Part shown: positions 21,100-31,393 of the stretch, piece by piece
How positions within the stretch are numbered: the stretch's first letter is position 1
Layout of the letters: every line of letters starts with the position of its first letter
NCBI GenBank assembly: GCA_030844895.1
Contig: CM061229.1
Coordinates: 123,455,682 to 123,519,681 of the forward strand
Source: Ambrosia x helenae
Taxonomy: Eukaryota > Streptophyta > Magnoliopsida > Asterales > Asteraceae
DNA length: 64,000 nt
Direction of reading: 5' to 3'
The notes under the pieces: model-generated
Told to the model about the DNA's origin: nothing
Databases searched by the model: none
Seen by the model: only the letters and a program-made list of their open reading frames with translations
Translations under genes and position numbers: made by a program

Positions 21100-21800
21100 A
21101 AATTACTATGACAACATATATAACTAATCTATACCACTAATTTCTTTTTCCAATTTTAAAAAATAATTTAAATAAAACCAAACTTATAGCAACTTAGTTT
21201 AGCTTCAAAGAGGTGCTTTATTTACATTGAGAATTAACGTGTGAAAAGTATGAAGTTAATTATGCATGAAGTAAAATAATGACGCATGAAGTAGACTGTA
21301 GAATGATTATGCAACATAGGGTTAGGATCAAATACACAATAAAAGAAAAATAGGAAGTCGTAGGAAGGGTATCAAACGGACTCCGATTGAACTCATTCAA
21401 GCGGCATTGGATATAGAACGCCTAAAATAAACTGTTGAAAACTACCCTCAACTTTTAATCCTGGCCGTGTTAACTCTACTCAACTGCCAATAACTTCCCT
21501 AAGATTTGATCTCAGCCGTTTAAAGTCCTGAAATTTGGCGGTTATGCTTTTTGCCCTCGCAATTATAATCTTCAGTGTTTTTCGCTCTTTCTCATACGCT
21601 CCTGCAAGTTATAATCAGTTGTGAATGTCCTAAAGGCGACTTGCCACCTATAAAATGGCATGTTGAGGCTTTAGACATATCCTACATCTCCTCCTTCAAG
21701 CAAGCAACCATTCATATCTTCGGCTGCATATATATCATTCAAGCCATTACTTATTTGGTTTCCAACTTTTCATTATTAATTTGTCATTTATTAATTCAGT
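21100..21800. other. Spacer with an exon-like stretch of unknown origin
   Basis: Mostly AT-rich. At about 21600-21735 an open stretch (ISCECPKGDLPPIKWHVEAL, then a further ~20 residues) resembles an exon: it follows CTCCTGCAAG and precedes the repeated modules at 21810. I do not recognise the protein. It is probably a captured or pseudogenised fragment. Confidence 0.3.
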
Positions 21801-21809
21801 CGCTATGTT

Positions 21810-22393
21810 ATATTCCAATTTTTGTGCTAATTTACTTTCATATTATATGGATCAGTTATTTACTGAATGGATAATATCTGCAGGACAACAATGTTTTTGT
21901 GGATGCCAACAGCAGTGGTGTTGGAAACCAAATAACTAATATTTTTGGCTTTTCTGTACAACTTTATATTTAAATTCAGTCGATATGTTATATTTCAATC
22001 TATTAGATAATTGGCTTTCATTGTATATTGAGCAGTTATTTATTGAATGGATATTATATGCAGGCCAGTATTGGTGTTGTGGATGACAATTCCAAACATG
22101 ATAATTCCAATTTATGTGCTAATTTGCTTTCATAATATATGTATCAGTTATTTACTAAATGTATATTATTTGCAGGACAACAGTTGTTTTGTGGATGCTA
22201 ACAACAGTGGTGTTGGAAACCAAATAACTAATGTTTTTGCCTTTTAGGTACAGTTTTATATATTAATTCAGTCGATATGTTATATTTCAATGTATTAGCT
22301 AATTAACTTTCATTGTAGATTGATTAGTTATTTATTGAATGGATATTATATGCAGGCCAGCATTGGTGTTATGGATGGCAATTCCAAACATGA
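21810..22393 (+). repeat. Two-copy tandem duplication of ~292 bp with exon-like modules
   Basis: Each copy holds two short blocks preceded by a perfect acceptor-like TGCAG|G. Module A starts at 21884 and 22176 and reads DN(N/S)xFVDAN(S/N)SGVGNQITN. Module B starts at 22064 and 22356 and reads ASIGV(V/M)D(D/G)NSKH. The spacing of 292 bases is the same for both modules. The parent gene is not recognised. Confidence 0.75.
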
Positions 22394-22399
22394 GGTGTA

Positions 22400-23400
22400 T
22401 TCGATCTTCAAGGTTAAGGTTTTGTTGTTATTGAATTTTATGTTAATTAGTTATGAAGATGTTGTATCTTAAGTTGGTTGTTCCAATAGTTAGTAGATTG
22501 ATTTTGATGCATGTATTCATTTGTTTCCAACACTATAGTTCAGTGTAAATCAGTTGTTTGTTTTCCATTAAGGACAAAGAGTGCAAGGATTTAAAACGTT
22601 AAGGATGATTCTCATGAGTTTTAAAGCTAAAGGGTATCCACTGAAAACGATGTAAACTTAAAGGACGAATTATGTAATTTTTCCATTTTTTTAAGTTCGT
22701 AGAAATATTTTACAAAAGTTTGTGATCTCGAAAAACCAACTTTTGGTTCAAAAATGCTTCTTGGAAATTAAATTAAAAGGGGCTGCCACACACGTAGGTT
22801 GAAATTAATTGTTGCTACATCCTTAACAATATATCGAGAACTAATAATATCGCGAACTGAAAATCAAAGTAATCTAGCATACTAGCAGGCTCGTCACAAA
22901 AGTCAACTAGGTTCACGACATTTTTTCTTAGTAATAAGCCTTATAGCAGGTATAAATTTATTAAAGCAAGCACACACATCTACTGTGTTTACAAAATGGT
23001 TCTCGATATTCAACAAGCAAGCGAGCACCTAGGTCAAAAACTCAAAGGGAGGTTCTCGGATTTTGTTTAATCAAGCAGGCAAACAAATAACTGAATTAAT
23101 TAAGCTGGCTACCAGGCAGGTCAATTAATTTAAGCTACCACGCACAAAACTGAATTAATTAAGTTTACGACATCTACTTTTTGGTTGCGGTTTTCGTCAA
23201 GGGAAAGTAGTTCCAGGGTAAAGGTTCACGATTATAAGTTATGGAATTCGTTATTCAAGTTCTCGGTTTTTAAGATTAGTTCTCAGTTTTCAAGATTAGT
23301 TCTCAAATTTTCATTGATTCTCGATTGGAAGTTTGTTTTCGGAAGTCTCTTGGTTCTTGATTTATCTTTTGGTTCTTGAACTTGAAGATAGTTCTTGGTT
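22400..23400. other. Spacer and leader of the dead Copia gag
   Basis: No gene is supported. 22980-23160 has repeated AAGCAGGC/CTGAATTAATTAA phrases. 23230-23400 is rich in TTCTCGGTT/TTCTTGG repeats and looks like the untranslated leader of the Copia gag that begins at 23413. Confidence 0.45.
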
Positions 23401-23412
23401 TTGATCCTAGTC

Positions 23413-24698
23413 ATGAATGCAATAAGTACTCGGGTTCCCATGTTAATGTTAGGGGAGTGTTTTGCTGAATGGAAATTTAGGTTCATTCAACATGTTAAAG
23501 AAAATGATGCCAAAGTTTGGAGAGCTATTTGCAGAGGTCCTGCCTCAATTACTTACGTTATAGATGAAGAGAAGGGTACTACACTACCTAAACCTGAATC
23601 CAAATATACAAAGGAAGATTGGGACCAAGTCAAGCTTGATTAAAAGGCTATTAACACACTAACTATGGGTTTAGCACCAAAGATCATCTTAAAATATAGA
23701 GAGACTAAATCTGCCAAAGCATTGTGGGATTCTCTGATTGAATTTTATGAAGGCAATGATGACATGAAGCAGAGTCGAAGGGACATGATGCGGCATAAGT
23801 TCAATCAGTTCAGTTGCATTCTTGGTGAAACCCTTGAAAATCAATTTGCGAGATTCGTATCTCTAGTAACTGAAATGAAGGCCTCAAACATAACTTTGAA
23901 CAATTCTAAGGTAAATAAGAAGCTGTTAAATGCTCTTCCAAAGAACTGGGATACGAATGTTGCCCTGATCAACATGACGGAGGATCTTCAACATCTGTCT
24001 CTGTCAGGACTCATCTCCATCATCAAAGCTTGTGATTCAGGCGACAAGCAAAAGGCACAAAATCATAATGCCGCTGCTCAGCCACGTTGCACACCTGTTA
24101 TAGTTTCCACACCTGCTTCGACTATTCCAGTACCTGTTGAGTATCAGGTTCCTGTGTTGGTACGATATATAAAACATGCTTCACATGAGGTATTTTCTGA
24201 TCTATGCTCTAATGCTTATGCTAAAAAGGCTAAATATTACGTAGGATATAACTCTGAATTAGTAAGAGAAAACGATGAGCTAAAAGAAAAGATTTATTGT
24301 CCTAATAGCCGAACTTCAGCTTACAAACTTAGAGTAGAAGCCTTAGAAAAGGATGTCGTTCAATACAATAATGATTTAAGCAATAAAAATTTTCTTGTCA
24401 TGCATCAGAAGAAAGTTATTGATGAACTTAGTGTTGAGCTAGAATCATTAAAATCAAAATTTTGAAAATGCAGAGTTCCATTTTAGAAAATTTGATGGAT
24501 CTAGTGAGCGTGTTGAGAAAATGATAAATGCAAAACTTAAATTTAGGGAAAACAAAGGTTTAGGTTTTATGGAAATAGAACCTCTCTACAATCATAACTA
24601 TATTGGATTACCTCTTTCAGGTGAGGAAATAGAAAATGAGAGAAATATAGAATATGGTAAGGGGTTGGTGGTTGAACCCCCGAAAAGTGTTCCATAAA
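23413..24698 (+). pseudogene. Ty1/Copia gag pseudogene
   Basis: The frame from 23413 (MNAISTRVPMLMLGECFAEW) gives a UBN2-type gag: FRFIQHVKENDAKVWRAI, YRETKSAKALWDSLIEFYEG, FNQFSCILGETLENQFARF, LLNALPKNWDTNVALI. A TAA at 23641-23643 breaks it, and the same frame resumes at once to 24465 with a coiled-coil tail. A frameshift near 24465 leads into more conserved residues (ERVEKMINAKLKFRENKGLG) ending about 24698. No zinc knuckle, protease, integrase or RT follows. LTRs are not identified. It is an old, truncated copy. Confidence 0.8.
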
Positions 24699-24699
24699 G

Positions 24700-25140
24700 A
24701 TAACTGAACTAGAGGGGTACAAGGGTAACTCATAAAGAAACAACAAAATTGTTACTCCACTTAGCTCAATATCAAAGACAGTTTTTCTAAAAATCCCTAG
24801 CATCTCAAGAGTTGTAATCGATTTCGCGAAGGTAATTCACTAAACCTTGTTAGTTTCAGGTCAAATTCTTTTTTAAAGTATCGTATCAATTTAATTTTGT
24901 TGCTTAATAGTTAGGGTTTTTAGTTTTTGAATGTTATTGATCTTAGAGAGAATGTGTAGTTAGGGTTTAGAATTAGAAGTATAGACTGCAAATGAAACCA
25001 ATAAAAGGTATGCTAAATTGCTTTAAAAAACTCTTTTTTTTTTTGTTCATGACCCATGACTCTATTGAGGTTTGTATTATGTTTTTTTTTTTTGCTGAGT
25101 CAATGTGATATTATATCAACTTTTGAGGGGATAACTTATC
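24700..25140. other. Spacer resembling a gene 5' region
   Basis: It contains TTAGGGTTTTTAG and TTAGGGTTTAG motifs and a T-run near 25030-25100, upstream of the fragment at 25141. No ORF is supported. Confidence 0.3.
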
Positions 25141-25481
25141 ATGGTAAATTCGAGTGAAGTTAGTGATTACTTTAAGTTAATTGCACAGGTGTTGGACCAA
25201 TGTAAGATGATACTGAATGACTTAAATGTTGTTAAAATTAATACAGAAGATCTTCTGTTAAAGCAGCTCAGGTAACTAAGAAATTGTTTAATATATTTTA
25301 TTTTTTTTTTAAATCTCTTTTCAATTAACTTTAAGATCTGAACATATAGTAGCCTTTAAAGGCATACGAAACAATGTATTGTATTCATAAAGTTTTTTTT
25401 ACGTCGCTTGCAGGATTACAGGATCATTTGAAAACTAGCGAAAGAATATGCGGTTGAAGGAATGTATGATACCTCCATTAT
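25141..25481 (+). pseudogene. Unidentified gene fragment, left half (cut by the chromovirus)
   Basis: An ATG at 25141 opens 43 codons (MVNSSEVSDYFKLIAQVLDQ, then CKMILNDLNVVKINTEDLLL) ending at a good donor (CAG|GTAACT, 25272). A second block follows an acceptor TTGCAG| at 25412 and runs into the insertion. In one frame it reads KEYAVEGMYDTSII and continues, after the insertion, as FFDGTIAQINKY and a stop near 39890. An upstream TGA breaks the join to the first exon. I do not recognise the family. It may be Helitron cargo or a dead gene. Confidence 0.4.
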
Positions 25482-28400
25482 TGTAACAACCGGCAAAAAT
25501 AAGGTAATTCCGTACAATTAATTAATATATGATTAACGTAATTAAATGCAATTATGTGTGATTTAATTATCAAGGCCTTAGGGAATAGCAATTTCCAAAT
25601 AGTGCATAGGAATGCATACGTTTAATGGTAAAGCATGATTGGATCATGTGCGAATAAGCTATCCGGTACGGATGATGGCAATTACCCGGTAATAATTAAA
25701 TAAACGAAACGAATCCCGGACACCCAGGATATAAAATAAAGGGTATTTTCATAAGATATAATGGGTTTTGGAACTCCAAAACCATAAATGAAAACGTCTT
25801 GTACAAATCTCCCGGTAACGAATAAAGTGCGCGTATCGCACCCGATACGCGTATAACTCGTAATTTCACCCGGTAAAGGCCTAAATAATCAATCAACGCT
25901 TAAAATAGACTATATTTAAGTGTTATTTAAGGTATATTTAATGTCCGGATGACGCGTGATTAAAACCCGAAAAATACCCGAACGACACCCGAACGACGGG
26001 GGATTAAACATAACAATTAATGGGTTAATATTTGAAGTGGTGGACCCCACCCAACCCCTCTAAGGGCCGGCCTAATGGCCTTATTACAACCACATTTTAT
26101 AAATATTAATCATAACCTAGAAAGCTAAAGGATTAAGCATGCATGCAAAGCCAAAAGTGTGTAAGTAAACATCTAGTACAAAAGCACTCTAACCTTGTCC
26201 CCTTGTAAGAATTTTCGGCCATAGGCCACTACCATCCAAGACAAGACTCAACCAAGGATACACTAAGCATGCACACATGCCTGTATAAGATCTAATGCAA
26301 GTCATGATGAGATTACAACCCTTTGGAAAGATTAGCAAGCAATCTCCTAACCATACATACATACATACGGCATTTTACACACACATACATATCATCATTT
26401 CAAAAATCTCCCAAGTACACTCATGATCTTCCATAAGATCTCTTAATCTCTAGCATCATTACATGAGTTGGATATATAATAACACATGTTAGAAGATTGA
26501 ATCACCAAGCAAAACAAAACCTCTTTCTTCCTCCCTTGTGGCCGTGGGATTGCATACACACATACACATTGTTCTTTCAAGTTTTTACATCTCCAAAATA
26601 CTTAAAATCATCCATCATCCAAACCCCTTTTGTGTGTTTCAAGAGCTTGGAGCTAAACCACTAGGAAGAACACACTAAACCCCTCTCAAATCCAAGGTTT
26701 TTGTCTTCCCTAGCCTTGTGCTAGTAGTAAGCTTCTTAATCTTGTTTTTGATTGTTATTTTTCATGTATGTGTTCCTAGTAGCAAGTTGTACATGAAGGG
26801 TTTAAAAATGGTTTTGAACATAATCTTTAATAGGTTTTCATGTGTAAAATGGAAGGTTAAAGATATAAAAATAAACCATGGATTTGATGATGATGATATA
26901 TTAGTCTTGAAAATATGTGAAGTTTACATATAAGACTAAGTAGGATGATGTTTTGGTTAATATTTTGAGATGAACTTGAATATGTTAAAACTAACTTTAA
27001 TTCATCTTACTATGATCATTTAAGTAATAATATGTGGTAAAACATGTTAGAAGTTCATAAATGAATAAGATGGAAAATTAAAGTTAACTCACTTAGATGA
27101 ATGAAATTTTGATGAAATGGACAAATACATAAAACACACATATAATTAGTCTCTCATATGGAATATAAGACTAACATAAGTGTTTTGATACAAAAATAAC
27201 TTACCTATAAAAAGTTGAATCTTCAAAGTTAACTATTTTGAGTGAAAAATGCCAACTTTGAAAGTTAGAATAGAAAAATGCAACTTTTGTAAGTTAAGGG
27301 ACTAAAATGAACATTTTAGAAACTATTAGTCCAAAAATACAAGTATGGAAAGTTTGGTGTCAAAAATGTAAGTATTAAAGTCTAAGGATGATTTTTGTAA
27401 ATACTAGTAGAAATACTTGGGTATTTTGTATAAAAGTGTATTTTTGAAAGTTATAAAATATAAAAGGGTTTTAACATAAGGATTTTTATAAAATAGAGAT
27501 TTTATAAAAATATTAAACAAACTTGGGAAACTTATACAAAAATGAATACTTTTATATAAATGGGAATATAAAAGTGTTGGAAACATTTTTGTAGTTAAGT
27601 TGACAAGTTGGGTTAAAAATACATAAGTATTTTAACCATCCAAGTAACATGTGAAAATAGGAAGAAATATGGAAAATATTTCTATAAAATACATGTTGGG
27701 AAAAACTTGGAAAAATTAACTAATCGAGTTAAGATATCAAACTAAAACGCGTTAACGAACCATAACCGGACAAAATATGAGAAAAATGCCATTGCGGCAA
27801 GATAAGAAAAATATATATTTTAAGAGGTAAAATATATATATATACTTGGGTGAAAATAAATAAACACTTTCCTAAGTGTTGGAGGATTAATTCGTGGGAG
27901 AAACACATGACACAAACGAATAAGACGTTAAAACAAACGTATAAACTTAACAAGAAAAATTACACATTTATATATATTTGTACGCTCGTCTCGGCAAAAT
28001 CCTAGTATATCTACTTAATGGGAAAGTAGATATGCGGGAAGGAAAGCCGCGACGAGAAGACAAGGATATATATATGTGTACGTCGTACCAACGAAATCCT
28101 AGTATATTTATTTGAATGGGAAAATAAATATACGGTATGGTGAGTTGAATCGGACGTTAAGAATATACGATCGAACGACAAAATCTTAGCATATTTGTTT
28201 AAATGGGAAAACAAATGTGTGGCAAAGTGAGTCGGGTCGAGGATTGAAATATATATTATATCGAGCGATGCGATCTTAAGTATAATTATTTAAATGGGAA
28301 AATAATTATATGTTAAGTGAAGTCGAGTCGATGATAATAAGATACAAGTTATGGAAATATTAACAAGAGTAATATATAACTTGTAACACAAAGGGTAATG

Positions 28401-29335
28401 TAACGCCAACGAAACCTAGGATACACGCTTAATTAAACGGGATTTGGAACAACTTGTGGTCGGGAGTTGGGTGTACAACTTGCCAAGGCACATGCACTAT
28501 AGGAATAGTGACTTATACGTTTAGGACGTTGTAGGTGCAAGACCACCCTTTGCTATTCACCTTATTGAGCCAGACGCAGTTACAGGTGAGTTTCACGGCC
28601 CCATTTTAAACTATTTTTACGTTTTCCGGGGGAAAGATATGTTAGGGATAGTGTTTGACGGATTTAATACTTGAGGTGTGACCGCCACTCGGGGTTGAGT
28701 CCTCGCCTCTATAATCATTTGTTCAGGGAATTGAAACCGGAGGAATATTCGAATAGTACTATTGGTGCCTGACAAGGCCCACCCCTAATCGATAGCGTCG
28801 ATTATGCATTAGGTTATGCCTGGGGTGCAAATATTCTGAACTTAAGTCGTGGGAAACCGAGTAACGACTTGGAGCGGGGCACAATTATTATATGTCTTGG
28901 TTTGATTATAGTCTCAAGTAAATTTATAGGAATTTGCAACTCCTATATATTGTCATAACATGGTATTCCCAAGTATTCAAGTTTTAGAAACTGAAAACCT
29001 GTGAACTCACCAATATATTTATATTGACGAAACTTTTTAAAACATATCTTTCAGGTAACTAGAAGATGAAAGATCAGGCAAGCAGGGTCGGGGAATCTCC
29101 AATGCGACGTCAGGCTTTTGTGGGGTTTCACCTTTATTTCCCAAGGCATTTGGGATATATTTGAGAAACCTCTGAGTTTATTTCAAAAACAATTATCTTT
29201 TGTGTAATGTTTGAAACTGATTCGACGTCATAATAAATGACCCATTTTCTTAAATTACTTGTGTTTAGCCATAACCTTGACTTTATGCTTTTGAACCGTC
29301 GCGCCACGTGTTTCCGCCTTTGTCGTGGTGTGACA
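25482..29335 (+). repeat. 5' LTR of the chromovirus
   Basis: 3,854 bp, matching 36006-39860. It contains a four-hairpin array at 27985-28340. No long ORF is credible, and the short frames in it are chance. The next bases, GAACG, lead into the primer site. Confidence 0.95.
27985..28340 (+). repeat. Array of four hairpins with invariant loop and variable stems (5' LTR)
   Basis: Perfect or near-perfect inverted repeats lie at 28006-28033, 28103-28132, 28190-28219 and 28281-28310, spaced 97, 87 and 91 bases. The loop is AATGGGA in all four. The 5' stem arms are ATATCTACTT, ATATTTATTT, ATATTTGTTT and ATAATTATTT, and the 3' arms change to match (one G-T wobble in unit 3). Flanks share AAATC(C/T)TAG before and GTGAGTCG-like sequence after. 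Unit 1 also has an outer stem, CTCGTC with GACGAG. Confidence 0.9.
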
Positions 29336-29340
29336 GAACG

Positions 29341-29352
29341 TGGTATCAGAGC
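29341..29352 (+). other. Initiator-Met tRNA primer binding site of the chromovirus
   Basis: TGGTATCAGAGC lies five bases after the 5' LTR. Confidence 0.95.
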
Positions 29353-29622
29353 CAAGGTTATAGCGAACTAGAGTATTTTCTTTAAAAACTAGACTATAAC
29401 CGGATTTGGTTCTAAAGATAAAGTTTTCAAAAGAAAATGTACATGGTTTTAAATAAAAGTAATTTTCAAGAAGCATTGGGCATGAGGAGATTCCGACCAA
29501 GCCAGCCATGAGTATTGTTATACTATAACGTGAAAATTAGAAGTTAGGAAGGTTACTATAGAGTAAGCCATAACTGTCTAATTTAAATAAATCATATATA
29601 CATGTACGGTTCTTTTGCCAGG

Positions 29623-30921
29623 ATGTCGGACGCGGGAAGTATAGCGCCTAGTGTTGATAGCAGTATCCAGATTATACCTGCACCTCCGCGGAGCCAGTCG
29701 AGTTGGTTGTACTCGATGCGGAAGAAGACGACGTGGAGATGGACGTCGCAGGAGGGTCAGACGACGATTCAGACGAGACAGATCCTAGCGAGGATCCTGA
29801 CTGGACACCGGCCGTGGTCGACGCGCCACAGCCCATCGTACCGGCCGCACCTTTGGCCGTACGCCCCGTTCGAGCCATCAGGGATTTCCCTGACGGCTGT
29901 GCCGGTCCTTCGCGACCAGTTCCCGCCCAGTCAGACGCGGCAGAGTCTCCTTTCCGCCGACAGGCTCACGCCGAGCACGAGCCGGCACCGGTACCCCACA
30001 TTCACGTACCTGCAGGTATGAGACTCCTGCCCATTCCCCGTGGAAGAAACGGATGGATATCCGACGACTCCGATGACGAGTCTGTGGGTTCAGTAGGGCA
30101 CATGTTGGTGCCAGAGATTCAGGCTGACCAGGAGGAGCCAGTGGCTCCAATGCTAGAGGACGCCCCAGCCGACCCCATAGCCCCACCAGCACCCGAGCCC
30201 ATACCCCAGGAGGAGCCAGCACCAGCAGCACTTATACATGAGGGTAGTCCCGCCCGTAGCTCTGAGCTACATAGGGCAGGCATGGAGGCCTTCGCCACTG
30301 CGAGCCCTCCCACACCCACTGTAGTGGTGTCCACTCCAGAGTGGGCCACTGTCTCTGAGCCATTGGTAGCCCCACTAGCTGAGCCCATGCCACCACCCAC
30401 CATTGCCATGACTACACCCATCCCCACCATACCCAGCATGACACCTGCACCATACCCTCTAGGTGCAGGGGACCCTTATCTGATGCCACACCACTTTTCC
30501 ATCAGGCCACCCAGTTTCTTACTGCCCCACATACCAGTACCATTCCCCTTCGGGCCCTTCCCATCCACACACCCTGATGTACCCGGACCATCCCACCTTC
30601 CCAGGATGACACCCCCTCTGGACCGCCCAGACCTCGACCATCACCTTAGAGCAGGATTTTCAGACTCTAGTCAACACGGTGCAGCGCACCGTGAATCAGG
30701 TTGAACAGCAGACGAGGTTGATGTGGGCTAGGATGATTGACACACGTGATGCCTTGGCGCATTACGCAGAGGAGCTCTTGCGCATGGATGCGCAGAGCGG
30801 GATTACTGGGGATGCACACTGGGCACATCGACAGTTTTTGTACGAGCGCATCTCAGAGATCAGCATGACGATTAGCATGTATGCGCCGCAGTACCAGTAC
30901 CCCCCGCCACCGCCACAGTAG
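29623..30921 (+). pseudogene. Extra ORF upstream of gag in the chromovirus (two frameshifts)
   Basis: The ATG at 29623 (MSDAGSIAPSVDSSIQIIPA) is read in frame 1 to about 29700. Frame 3 continues to about 30650 (LVVLDAEEDDVEMDVAGGSD, then a long Pro/Ala/Glu-rich region with SRPVPAQSD). Frame 1 resumes with QRTVNQVEQQTRLMWARMID and ends YPPPPPQ at 30921. One continuous ancestral protein of about 430 residues fits, split by two small indels near 29700 and 30660. It is acidic at the start, proline-rich in the middle and helical at the end. No known domain is evident. Function is unknown. Confidence 0.65.
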
Positions 30922-31393
30922 TATGTATCAGGGGATGCACAGAAGACGCACCAGCTTATGTACATACTAGCAGCATTATGGTAGTACAGCACGGGTTATG
31001 ACACTCGTCTGCATTTTGCCCAGCCGTACGGGTATTACGGCGTATGATATGATGTTTTATTATTTCAAAAGCAATGTATTGTATGAGAAGTGTATTCTCC
31101 ATTTTGTATTATGAACAAGCATTGTAATGACATTATTGAAATTAATGAAAAATCTTATTATTATGGTGAAATATGTTGTTGTCTATGATTATTATTGCTT
31201 ACTCCATGTGTTGTGGTTTGTATATTTGTGTGGTGATGTTGTGTCGATTTCTATTTATATTTATGTATGATGTGTTGGTATGTTGTGTGATGATATGGTG
31301 TTGATTATTGTGTTCATGCTTTGGTTTGTTATTTATGCTTTGTATTGTATAAATGTTTGCCCAATTAACCTTTGATAATTATTATTGAAGAAA
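30922..31393. other. Untranslated spacer between the extra ORF and gag
   Basis: T/G-rich with repeated TGTTGTG/TATGATG phrases. No ORF or structure is supported. Confidence 0.5.

Noticed and set aside
25696..28214. Short ORFs inside the chromovirus LTR, repeated at 36220-38739
   Set aside because: They repeat only because the LTR repeats. Composition is non-coding and no protein motif is present.
29134..29509. ORFs over the 5' LTR/primer-site junction
   Set aside because: Non-coding strand frames across the LTR end with no motif support.
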